Origin: a virus
Reading direction: 5' to 3' (one strand)
Length of the DNA: 38,976 nt
Virus record (IMG/VR): IMGVR_UViG_3300020165_000052
Span: 1-38,976 of that record
Part shown: one piece after another, positions 32,935 to 38,976 of the stretch
Position numbering within the stretch: position 1 is the stretch's first letter
Layout: each line of letters starts with the position of its first letter
Made by a program: the position numbers and the translations under genes
The notes under the pieces: model-generated
What the model was told of the DNA's origin: nothing
The model's input: the letters and a program-made list of their open reading frames with translations, nothing else
Database searches by the model: none

Positions 32935-32953
32935 CTCCTTTTAATAGGGGACT
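32935..32953 (-). promoter_or_regulatory. Candidate phage RNAP promoter, copy 3, before the reductase
   Basis: On the minus strand this reads AGTCCCCTATTAAAAGGAG and matches the + strand copies at 15 of 19 positions. As in copy 1 it starts within the TAG stop of the preceding gene. The bases around the presumed start can form a small hairpin (AAGGAG/CTCCTT around AAACC). It lies 87 nt before the reductase start. Confidence 0.45.
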
Positions 32954-33173
32954 ATGCCGCCTCTTCTGCTTCAGGAACCTCTAAATCTTCCTCCAACATT
33001 TTAGCAAAGGTATCTCGACCAACTTGTAATTGATCTAAGTTAAATCTAGTAGAACCGATCTTACGATCTAAGTCAGATAGGTGGCTAATTAGCATCTTTT
33101 GCTTATCAGTAAGTTGGTCTGCAGTGTATTCTTTGTCGTTAATAGTAATGGATTGTGTTTGTTTCTTTTCCAT
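32952..33173 (-). CDS. DUF6447-like small protein, 73 aa
   Basis: The product begins with a short beta hairpin (SITINDKEYTADQLTDKQK) followed by a long helix (LISHLSDLDRKIGSTRFNL, then LQVGRDTFAKMLEEDL) and an acidic end. This layout (IxINxxEYxxxxLxxxxK..L..L..xDxxI....) is shared with small DUF6447 proteins common in marine phages; the family name is from memory. The function is unknown. It separates the tail-fibre block from the reductase. The start has AAAGGAGA upstream. Confidence 0.65.
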   Translation of the reverse strand: MEKKQTQSITINDKEYTADQLTDKQKMLISHLSDLDRKIGSTRFNLDQLQVGRDTFAKMLEEDLEVPEAEEAA

Positions 33174-33192
33174 TTTATTCTCCTTTAAGTTA

Positions 33193-33597
33193 TTAGTCGG
33201 CCGTATAAACCGACATATCTACATTGGTGGGGGCGTACTCAGTAAAAACTGTGTCCTCTATTCTGACTATAACATTAACCTGCAAGAAAACTGCGTATGA
33301 TGCACGATGTTGAGCAACTTTTGCAGTCACCTCAGAAGAAGTCAAACCAAAGTCCACATCTGAGTGTTTAACAGACGCGACACTATAGAATTTTGTTGTG
33401 TCTAGGCTGTTTATCTCGCTGTCTGTTAATGTATTTACTGGGATTGACCAGCCAGTAGCAGCGCTCCCTGAAAGCTCTTTAACAACTACCCAATCGGTAG
33501 GGTTGTTATCGAGTCGTGACTTTGTGTTTAAAACTGCGGTATTGGCTAGAGCCTCAGTTTCGTAATCAGTCCCACAATATTGCCAAATTGTAGTCAT
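33193..33597 (-). CDS. Hypothetical protein of the fibre block, 134 aa
   Basis: The product begins MTTIWQYCGTDYETEALANTA and contains NPTDWVVVKELSGSAATGW and a YAVFLQVNVIVRIEDTVFTEY strand. It is beta-rich at the end and has no membrane segment. It starts one base after the stop of the oxygenase gene, so the two are translated together. A structural or fibre-assembly role is likely from position alone. No family is recognised. Confidence 0.6.
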   Translation of the reverse strand: MTTIWQYCGTDYETEALANTAVLNTKSRLDNNPTDWVVVKELSGSAATGWSIPVNTLTDSEINSLDTTKFYSVASVKHSDVDFGLTSSEVTAKVAQHRASYAVFLQVNVIVRIEDTVFTEYAPTNVDMSVYTAD

Positions 33598-34110
33598 CTA
33601 ATTTACCCCGCTCCAAAGAGATTGATTTCTGACATAATTAACATTTATAACTGCCTTGAAGTCAGTATTAGTTGGCGTGAAGCCCGCGTGTTCTGTATCT
33701 GCCGTAAACTCTACATACCTATTTTCCAACGGCTCGACCTTGGTGCCATCTCTGAACTCAGTGTATCCGTTGTTTTCGTTTAGGTATAGGATTCCAGTGT
33801 AACTGTAACCTGGTATTCTTAACCCTTCTCCAATGTCTACATGAAATCCGCCACACTTGTGCTCTTCTGTTCTGAAATTCAAATTTGCCTTAATTCTTTG
33901 CCATGACAATACATCTAACTTATCTAGAAACGGCTGCATGATGTGATGAAGGTTGTTATAGTCCATAGGAGTCATACACATTTGAGCATTGTAAGTGTCG
34001 TTTGTGCTCAAAATTCTAGACAACCTCCACGCGTCCATTTCATTAGATAGTAGAGTGTCCCTTATGAGATCAAAAGCAAATTGCGGTAAGAAATTGTCGT
34101 GAATTTGCAT
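33598..34110 (-). CDS. 2-oxoglutarate/Fe(II)-dependent oxygenase-like protein
   Basis: The 170-aa product has GGFHVDIGEG with the H-x-D metal pair, YTGILYLNENNGYTEFRDG on the following strands, and TEHAGFTP with the distal His, then AVINVNYV. This is the pattern of the phage prolyl-4-hydroxylase-like branch of the 2OG-Fe(II) family. The position that is usually Arg (2OG carboxylate) may be Lys in FKAVINVNY. Such genes are frequent in marine phages, with unknown substrates. Its position directly after a Gly-rich fibre gene, with overlapping ends, suggests that it could hydroxylate a tail-fibre or other virion protein; this is inference. Confidence 0.75.
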   Translation of the reverse strand: MQIHDNFLPQFAFDLIRDTLLSNEMDAWRLSRILSTNDTYNAQMCMTPMDYNNLHHIMQPFLDKLDVLSWQRIKANLNFRTEEHKCGGFHVDIGEGLRIPGYSYTGILYLNENNGYTEFRDGTKVEPLENRYVEFTADTEHAGFTPTNTDFKAVINVNYVRNQSLWSGVN

Positions 34111-35030
34111 TAAGAACTCCCGTATATGGTGCCGTTATTTGCGCCAAGTGTATATGAACCTGTGATAGCCGCACCAGCAGCACCGCCGCTTCGTGCGTCT
34201 ACGCCGGAACCAGGGTTGCCAGCCGCACCCCAGTTGCCACCTATGCCACCACGCGCGCTAATTCCACCGCCAGTTGCGCTAACCCCGGCTGTATTGTTAA
34301 ATGGTTGTCTACCTCCACCAGCAGCCGCGCCGTATGCACCGCCGCCATCTTGACTTTGAAGGCCGCCGCCACCGCCCCCGCCGCCGCCGCCAGTTGCGTT
34401 TGAGCCGCCACCGGCAAAATTTCCGTTTGCGCCTAGGCTGCCAATAGCGCCACCTGCACCGGACCCATATCCGCTACCGTTGCCGCCGCCAGAACCACCA
34501 CCGCCGTGGGCTCTGTCGTTATCGGTGCTGTCCTTAACGCCACCGCCGCCTCCGCCGCCGCCAGCGATAATTCCAGAAGAGTTGTTAATAAGTGTTACGC
34601 CTGATGCAGTGATGTTTAACGCAGGTCCAGCAGCGCCGCCATTATAGTTTGACCCATTACCACCTTTCCCAATAATGTAACCACTGTTTCTTATCGTGCA
34701 GTTTGCTACATTAGCGAGTAAGCCGGGGTTTGCTGTGCTGTTAGCCCACAAGTACACACCTGAGTTTACAGTGACATCAACAGCCTCCGAGCCGTCCCAC
34801 CCAGCCGCTGTTGCCAGTGTGGACAGGTTAGCCTCCTGCATGTTAGAAGATATCGTAAAGGTGAACGCATTAGCCCTACCATAGCCGTCAGCCATTTCTA
34901 TCTCGCCTGACGCAATACCAAACAACCCACGAACAGCCGAGCCGCCCATGTCAATCTGAGCCGTACCACTGTTTCCAAGCTCCACATTAACGTCATTGAG
35001 TGATATTTGACCTGATGTTTGTAATGCCAT
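34110..35030 (-). CDS. Gly-rich receptor-binding adhesin (gp38-type), 306 aa
   Basis: The product has an N-terminal segment (MALQTSGQISLNDVNVELG, then GLFGIASGEIEMADGYG), a middle beta domain, and from about residue 120 to 290 many glycine blocks: SGIIAGGGGGGGGVK, HGGGGSGGGNGSGYGSG, GGGSNATGGGGGGGGGGLQ. The blocks alternate with short variable loops and an Asn/Ser-rich end. This matches the polyglycine-sandwich adhesins at the tips of T4-like fibres (gp38 type), where the loops between Gly blocks bind the receptor. Antisense ORFs in this GC-rich stretch are artefacts. Confidence 0.75.
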   Translation of the reverse strand: MALQTSGQISLNDVNVELGNSGTAQIDMGGSAVRGLFGIASGEIEMADGYGRANAFTFTISSNMQEANLSTLATAAGWDGSEAVDVTVNSGVYLWANSTANPGLLANVANCTIRNSGYIIGKGGNGSNYNGGAAGPALNITASGVTLINNSSGIIAGGGGGGGGVKDSTDNDRAHGGGGSGGGNGSGYGSGAGGAIGSLGANGNFAGGGSNATGGGGGGGGGGLQSQDGGGAYGAAAGGGRQPFNNTAGVSATGGGISARGGIGGNWGAAGNPGSGVDARSGGAAGAAITGSYTLGANNGTIYGSS

Positions 35031-35031
35031 A

Positions 35032-35505
35032 TTACTGACCTCTCAATTCTTCTATCTCTGCTTTCAGTTCTTTTATCGCTTCTACAAGCAAGCCAATAAG
35101 CTGGTCATATTGAACAGTCTTATATTCGGTTTTGTCATCTTCACCCATCTTGAGCGGCAATGTGCTTTCAGTGATTGCGCTGGGCAGAATCTTTTCAACC
35201 TCTTGTGCAATAACACCAGCGGATTTTTTACCGTCAGTAGTGTATGTGAAGGTGTAACCATTGATCTGGTCAACCTTGTCCAAGGCGCTGTCAATCTTAA
35301 CAATGTCAGTCTTGAGGCGTTTATCTGAGATTGTTGTAGAGTAAGCAATGACGTTGCCTTCAACGTGTAGGTCTCCGGTGTTGTAGAGGCGCATATCAAC
35401 AGCACTATCAAGAACCCAGTCTATGTAAGTGCCAGACCCAGTTATAGAGGGTGTAGTGATACCTGTTGTTCCAATACCTGTTGTTCCATTTAATGTAATA
35501 GCCAT
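35032..35505 (-). CDS. Short fibre protein with peptidase S74 chaperone, 157 aa
   Basis: The N-terminal 59 residues (NGTTGIGTTGITTPSITGSG, then LYNTGDLHVEGNVIAYS) are a short beta repeat. From Ser60 the S74 intramolecular chaperone begins with SDKRLKTDIV and Lys at +5, followed by INGYTFTY, AGVIAQEVEKILPSAI, YDQLIGLLVEAIKEL and a coiled-coil end. The chaperone helps trimer folding and cuts itself off at the Ser. A protein that is almost only chaperone may assist the neighbouring fibre in trans. The gene ends 2 nt before the adhesin gene. Confidence 0.82.
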   Translation of the reverse strand: MAITLNGTTGIGTTGITTPSITGSGTYIDWVLDSAVDMRLYNTGDLHVEGNVIAYSTTISDKRLKTDIVKIDSALDKVDQINGYTFTYTTDGKKSAGVIAQEVEKILPSAITESTLPLKMGEDDKTEYKTVQYDQLIGLLVEAIKELKAEIEELRGQ

Positions 35506-35807
35506 TAGCTGGTCTCCTTGGGAAACTCAGCTTTAATAGCTAAGATAGCGTCTTTATATGTTGTGGTACCGTTGATAGCATCATCAGAAATTAGTTCTAA
35601 TTGATTTAAGGCATTGTATTTAACCTTTCTGTCACGTTGGTATTTTGTAGCGTCGTATTCTGCTTTTAACTCTGTCGCTTTGATAGTAACCTCTACCATT
35701 TGTTCATCAGTTAATTTACCTGTAGAAATGTAAATGTCAGCACTATCAGGTTCTTGTGAGCAGTCACCATATAGGATGCTTGCTGCTTGTAATAAATCTA
35801 AACTCAT
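35505..35807 (-). CDS. Small fibre-block protein, possible tail assembly chaperone, 100 aa
   Basis: The product is MSLDLLQAASILYGDCSQEPDS, then helical with TDEQMVEVTIKATELKAEYDATKYQRDRKVKYNALNQ and DAILAIKAEFPKE. Its helical central part and its place between two fibre genes fit a small assembly chaperone, but the sequence does not show the usual chaperone end seen at 36462. The start overlaps nothing; it lies one base after the end of the 218-aa fibre gene. Confidence 0.55.
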   Translation of the reverse strand: MSLDLLQAASILYGDCSQEPDSADIYISTGKLTDEQMVEVTIKATELKAEYDATKYQRDRKVKYNALNQLELISDDAINGTTTYKDAILAIKAEFPKETS

Positions 35808-35808
35808 G

Positions 35809-36465
35809 TTATGCTCCTATCTCTGTAATGATTATTTCTGATGTGCCTTTTTCGTAGGCGTCTGAGCTAATGGCAAAACACCTATTAGTCCACATTGTTT
35901 TTGCACCATTTGAATCAGCAACAAGGCGGAAGGTTATTGCAGTCCCGACCACTGACGATGTAGATACCAGTGTTGATATGTTACAGTTTTCTAGTGTTGA
36001 GGAGTTGTTGTCAGCTATGTAACTTTGCACAGGTGAGCCAAGGCCATAACCCCGACCCTGACTATTCATATTTACTCTCGTTCCATCCATTTGAATATTA
36101 AAACAAACATCCCATGCACTACTAACTTCTCCAACCCAGCGAACTGTTACTAAGAACTTGCTATTTGCACCAAGAGGTGTGATAGCTTTTGATATTCCAT
36201 TTACAACTACATCCGTCGTAGATACTGTCTGTGAGGCTTGTGTGGCAGTAAGATAACTAACAACCTGCAAAACCTTACCCCCACCAGGAAGATTAGTTAG
36301 AGCAGCACCACTGATAGCAGGCAAAGCACCAGTAAGATTAGATGCGGCTAAAGCGCCAGAAAAGGCTGTGGCTGAGAGAGTGCCAGTTATAGTTAAGCCT
36401 TCGGGGAACGTAGGCCCGCCATTGCCGGCCTCGTTCGTGATATTATTTACTTTCATAGTACTCAT
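35809..36465 (-). CDS. Tail fibre protein, 218 aa
   Basis: The product starts MSTMKVNNITNEAGNGGPTFPEG, a docking-type start common in marine phage fibres, followed by a SNLTGALPAISGAALT repeat that is also present in the 156-aa protein at 36887. The distal domain (about 70-218) is beta-rich with Trp and Asn, and probably forms the receptor-binding head. It overlaps the upstream gene's stop (4 nt). Confidence 0.7.
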   Translation of the reverse strand: MSTMKVNNITNEAGNGGPTFPEGLTITGTLSATAFSGALAASNLTGALPAISGAALTNLPGGGKVLQVVSYLTATQASQTVSTTDVVVNGISKAITPLGANSKFLVTVRWVGEVSSAWDVCFNIQMDGTRVNMNSQGRGYGLGSPVQSYIADNNSSTLENCNISTLVSTSSVVGTAITFRLVADSNGAKTMWTNRCFAISSDAYEKGTSEIIITEIGA

Positions 36466-36887
36466 ACTACACCTCCGGGCTTAGTAGGCCACGTCACATT
36501 GTGTGGGAACCCAGCTTGTGTTGTAATGTTCAACAAGGCGGTACGATATGATGACCACTCTGCTTGCTGTGCTTCGCTCATCTCTGCCCAGCGCAAAGGG
36601 TTAGACACAATAGGATCAACTACTGTGGCTAAGATGTTGTCACGCTCTGCACGAACCCCTTCAGCTGCGTCTGCATCTAGCTCTGCCTGTGTAGGCGGAA
36701 CATATGCTGCGAAGTCTGTGTTGATCAGGGCCATGACTGCACCATTGTCAATCGTGGTGTCTGTATCAGTTGAGTCAAGAGTGTAAGGTATCCAACCGTA
36801 CTGTGGGTGGTTAATCTCTACGTTCATGCGGAGGTTGTCAGCTTGAAGTGATGCCGCATTGCGGAATTCTGTTATTGTAATGCTCAT
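36462..36887 (-). CDS. Phage tail/fibre assembly chaperone, 141 aa
   Basis: Start 36887 is chosen because it overlaps the stop of the upstream gene (TAATG) and gives MSITITEFRNAAS; a longer frame to 36965 would overlap that gene. The product has an N-terminal beta domain (YGWIPYTLD) and a C-terminal helical part with AERDNILATVVDPIVSNPL, WSSYRTALLNI and GFPHNVTWPTKP. This ending (W..YR.ALL.I..Q.GFP..V.WP.KP) is the signature of tail fibre assembly chaperones. It presumably assists folding of adjacent fibre proteins. Confidence 0.8.
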   Translation of the reverse strand: MSITITEFRNAASLQADNLRMNVEINHPQYGWIPYTLDSTDTDTTIDNGAVMALINTDFAAYVPPTQAELDADAAEGVRAERDNILATVVDPIVSNPLRWAEMSEAQQAEWSSYRTALLNITTQAGFPHNVTWPTKPGGVV

Positions 36888-37357
36888 TATGAAATCCTCA
36901 CAAAAAGTACCTGCCGCATGTAGCTGCCAGTCGAATAAGCGTTTGCACGTCCCATCGCACGCCACGTCCCACTTAAAGTGTTTCCGCCTTTGACGAGCTG
37001 AAAGGACGGGGCCATAGTATCATCTGCAGTACCCGTCGAGTACCACATCCACGCCGTTGGCTGGATACCACTTCCTGCATGTGTACTATTTTCTACAATG
37101 CCGGTGGTCGTCATAAATCCATGAACATAAGTCCCAACAGCCCCGTAGTCTGTACTAGCGCCAACACCCGTTAAGGCAGAACCATCAATAGCTGGTAAGG
37201 CTCCTGTAAGTTTATTAGATGCTAGTGAGCTTGAGTCATTAAGCAACACACCAGTGCTGTCTGGAAGTGTCAACGTACGGCTGGTGTTAGAGCCGGGTGA
37301 CGCAAGAGAGAAGGTACCCGACCCTGATGAGTTGGGCTGTATTTTTATTGTACTCAT
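36887..37357 (-). CDS. Tail fibre protein, 156 aa
   Basis: The product has MSTIKIQPNSSGSGTFSLAS followed by SRTLTLPDSTGVLLND, a beta repeat widely seen at fibre N-termini, then ASNKLTGALPAIDGSALTGV, shared with the 218-aa fibre. The rest is beta-rich with a Trp-rich MWYS element and an end with YMRQVLFVRIS. It is a separate short fibre or a tip module. The stop of this gene overlaps the start of the assembly chaperone gene. Confidence 0.7.
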   Translation of the reverse strand: MSTIKIQPNSSGSGTFSLASPGSNTSRTLTLPDSTGVLLNDSSSLASNKLTGALPAIDGSALTGVGASTDYGAVGTYVHGFMTTTGIVENSTHAGSGIQPTAWMWYSTGTADDTMAPSFQLVKGGNTLSGTWRAMGRANAYSTGSYMRQVLFVRIS

Positions 37358-37358
37358 A

Positions 37359-38976
37359 TCAAACCACCGTCCATGTTTCGCCAGCGCCCACTGTCACAGT
37401 GACGCCAGAATTGATTGTAATTGGGCCAGCCGACATTGCGTTCTTCCCATTTGTAATTGTGTAGTTAGAAGTAACATTCTGACCGTTCTCGTAGAAGATG
37501 TCGTCGTTGCCACCACCAGTTGCACCCGCTGCAATACCTGTCAAGCTAGAGCCATCGCCGTGAAAGCTGGGCGCATGGATAGGCTCAGTAGAGGTGATCT
37601 GTGCGTTGTTAACCTCAAGACGCTCTGCTCCACCAGTAACAACACGCCAGTGGTCTTCTGCGTGGAACGAAATGTAGGTGTTGGTGTCACCAGAGTGTAT
37701 TATCTCACCCGCAACATATAAAGCGTTAAACGTAGCGTTACTATTAGTGTTTAGTGGTTGGTTGGCTGTATATGTGGTGTATCCATTAGGGTTGCTTGCA
37801 GGGTAGTAGTAACTGCCATGTTGCCCATCAAGCAAGTCTGCATCCAGACCAGAACTTGCGCCGTCATTGCCAGCGTGCCATGCGGTGTTGCCAGCAATAT
37901 TTACGCCGCCACTAACCGTTTCTAGTACAACAGCACTATCGTAGTATAGTCTTACATACGGCGTTGCTACATCATTGTGCATAGAGATGAGGTTATGGTT
38001 TACACCTCCTGTACCTTCACCTTGCCAATAGAAACTACCAGCAGCATGTAGGTAGTTACGGAAATATGTATTAGTGCCGTCATGCCACATTCTGAAGTCA
38101 TCTGAGGCACCTAAACGTAGATAATCGTTATCCGAAAGATCAACAGCACCACGAACACTTAGAGTGCTATCAACCGTAAGACTGGTAAACCGTCCATTAC
38201 TCCACGTATATGAAGAGTTACCTACTACACCTGTATTGTCTGTGGGGGGCAGTACATCTGTAGCAATCAGATCGCCACCTACAGTAAAATTACCAGAAGC
38301 GCTAGAATGGTTATGACTGTCATCCGCTACAGCAACACTAAGTGTAGCATTGGCGCTACCGTCCCAAGAGACAGACCCTGATGCGTCACCGCTTAGGGAG
38401 AGTGTACGGGCTGTGGTCCATTTAGATGCTGTACTTGCGTTCCCTGATAGCGCACCAACGAATGTTGCAGCTTGCACAGAGGCATTATTAGTACCTCCAT
38501 CCGAGTCAAAATGAAAGCGCCCTACACCGTTTGCATCATCGTAGCGTATGTAGTCGTTGTTAGCGAACTTAATACGATTTCCGCTTCCTATTGTTAAGTT
38601 AGCGGTGGTGAGCGTACCAGTAATGGTATCGCCAGTGACGTTCACAAAGCGGCTGTCTGCCTCTGACTCAGTATAGTAGCGATCATCATGTGTATGGCTT
38701 GCTGGAGCAAAGGCGCTTGCATGGTTACCGTCCAAAAGATCAGCATCTAAGCCTGAGCCAGAACCGTCGTTACCTGAGTGCCATATCTCGTTCCAACCAG
38801 TCCAAGAATTACTGTAGCGGTAGCGAAAGTATGGGCCATTTGAACTATTATAAGGAATGGCAAACTGAGTCATATTCCCAGAGCCATCCTTGGCGTTATA
38901 CTCAAAGCTAAAGGGATGGTAATAACCAGAACCAGAAGGTCCGTTAGTGTGTGACCCTAATAGTAATGTATGACCC
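37359..38976 (-). CDS. Tail fibre protein, 3' part, cut by the window edge
   Basis: The frame is open to the right edge, so the ATG at 38873 is not the true start; upstream codons read GHTLLLGSHTNGPSG and continue in frame. The protein contains two copies of the fibre element HAGNDGxxSGLDADLLDGxH (near residues 30-55 and 330-355 from the ATG at 38873), SHTHDDRYYTESEAD, and VTGDTITGTLTTANLTIGSG. These repeats are typical of trimeric distal fibre shafts. The gene ends with ITINSGVTVTVGAGETWTVV, a C-terminal strand repeat also used in fibre ends. Confidence 0.85.
   Translation of the reverse strand, partial: GHTLLLGSHTNGPSGSGYYHPFSFEYNAKDGSGNMTQFAIPYNSSNGPYFRYRYSNSWTGWNEIWHSGNDGSGSGLDADLLDGNHASAFAPASHTHDDRYYTESEADSRFVNVTGDTITGTLTTANLTIGSGNRIKFANNDYIRYDDANGVGRFHFDSDGGTNNASVQAATFVGALSGNASTASKWTTARTLSLSGDASGSVSWDGSANATLSVAVADDSHNHSSASGNFTVGGDLIATDVLPPTDNTGVVGNSSYTWSNGRFTSLTVDSTLSVRGAVDLSDNDYLRLGASDDFRMWHDGTNTYFRNYLHAAGSFYWQGEGTGGVNHNLISMHNDVATPYVRLYYDSAVVLETVSGGVNIAGNTAWHAGNDGASSGLDADLLDGQHGSYYYPASNPNGYTTYTANQPLNTNSNATFNALYVAGEIIHSGDTNTYISFHAEDHWRVVTGGAERLEVNNAQITSTEPIHAPSFHGDGSSLTGIAAGATGGGNDDIFYENGQNVTSNYTITNGKNAMSAGPITINSGVTVTVGAGETWTVV

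Noticed and set aside
32849-32951. Cobalamin riboswitch before the B12-dependent reductase
   Set aside because: The leader is only 103 nt and has no GCCACTG-type B12 box or the expected multi-helix core.
34320-34560. Runs of CCGCCG-like triplets that resemble a microsatellite
   Set aside because: They are the reverse complement of Gly blocks in the adhesin gene and stay in frame; treated as coding, though slippage is noted as a possibility.
1-38976. CRISPR array, insertion sequence or integrase
   Set aside because: No regularly spaced repeats, transposase motifs or recombinase signatures were found on either strand.

Overview
The window is about 39 kb of a tailed, lytic-looking bacteriophage genome with a short-tailed (podovirus) gene content. 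The two arms converge on a terminator near 12.05-12.1 kb. No integrase, repressor, plasmid or host gene is visible. Terminase, portal, scaffold and major capsid genes are not present and must lie outside the window; both ends cut genes. A marine host that uses cobalamin is suggested by the B12-dependent ribonucleotide reductase, a DUF6447-like protein, a 2OG-Fe(II) oxygenase and the style of the tail fibres. This is inference from gene content, not proof.

Left arm (1-12,050, + strand): the tail of a VWA-like (DUF2201) protein and an unknown 320-aa protein come first. Then follows a replication and nucleotide cassette: DUF3310 protein, gp2.5-like SSB, nucleoside deoxyribosyltransferase-like protein, GIY-YIG nuclease, small HTH protein, tRNA-Arg(TCT), T7-type DNA polymerase, glutaredoxin, 5'-3' exonuclease, primase-helicase, and finally a T7-type RNA polymerase. 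Many small genes overlap their neighbours, and several encode single-span membrane microproteins. Two of these (7225 and 11677) are recognisable paralogues.

Right arm (38,976-12,106, - strand, read from right to left): a tail-fibre cassette with higher GC (37-33 kb) carries S74-chaperone and glycine-rich adhesin proteins, small assembly chaperones and an oxygenase. It is followed by a DUF6447-like gene and a class II ribonucleotide reductase, then a nozzle/hub-like protein, Ig-like and S74 tail proteins, a GNAT-like protein and two Ala/Gly-rich internal proteins. Last come three very large proteins of about 1200 aa each. In order, these carry a GH19-type muralytic domain, an intact-looking staphylococcal-nuclease domain, and motifs that match the catalytic core of single-subunit RNA polymerases.

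The most interesting possibility is that the last of these giants (12,106-15,702) is an N4-like virion RNA polymerase ejected with the DNA. The phage would then carry two single-subunit RNA polymerases. The ordinary T7-like enzyme lies at the far end of the replication cassette instead of at its front, so something else must transcribe it first. A 19-nt sequence ending in AAAAGGGA occurs twice without a mismatch on the + strand, one copy directly in front of the T7-like RNAP gene. A close variant lies on the - strand in front of the reductase and a weak one before 3417. I propose these as promoters for one of the phage polymerases.
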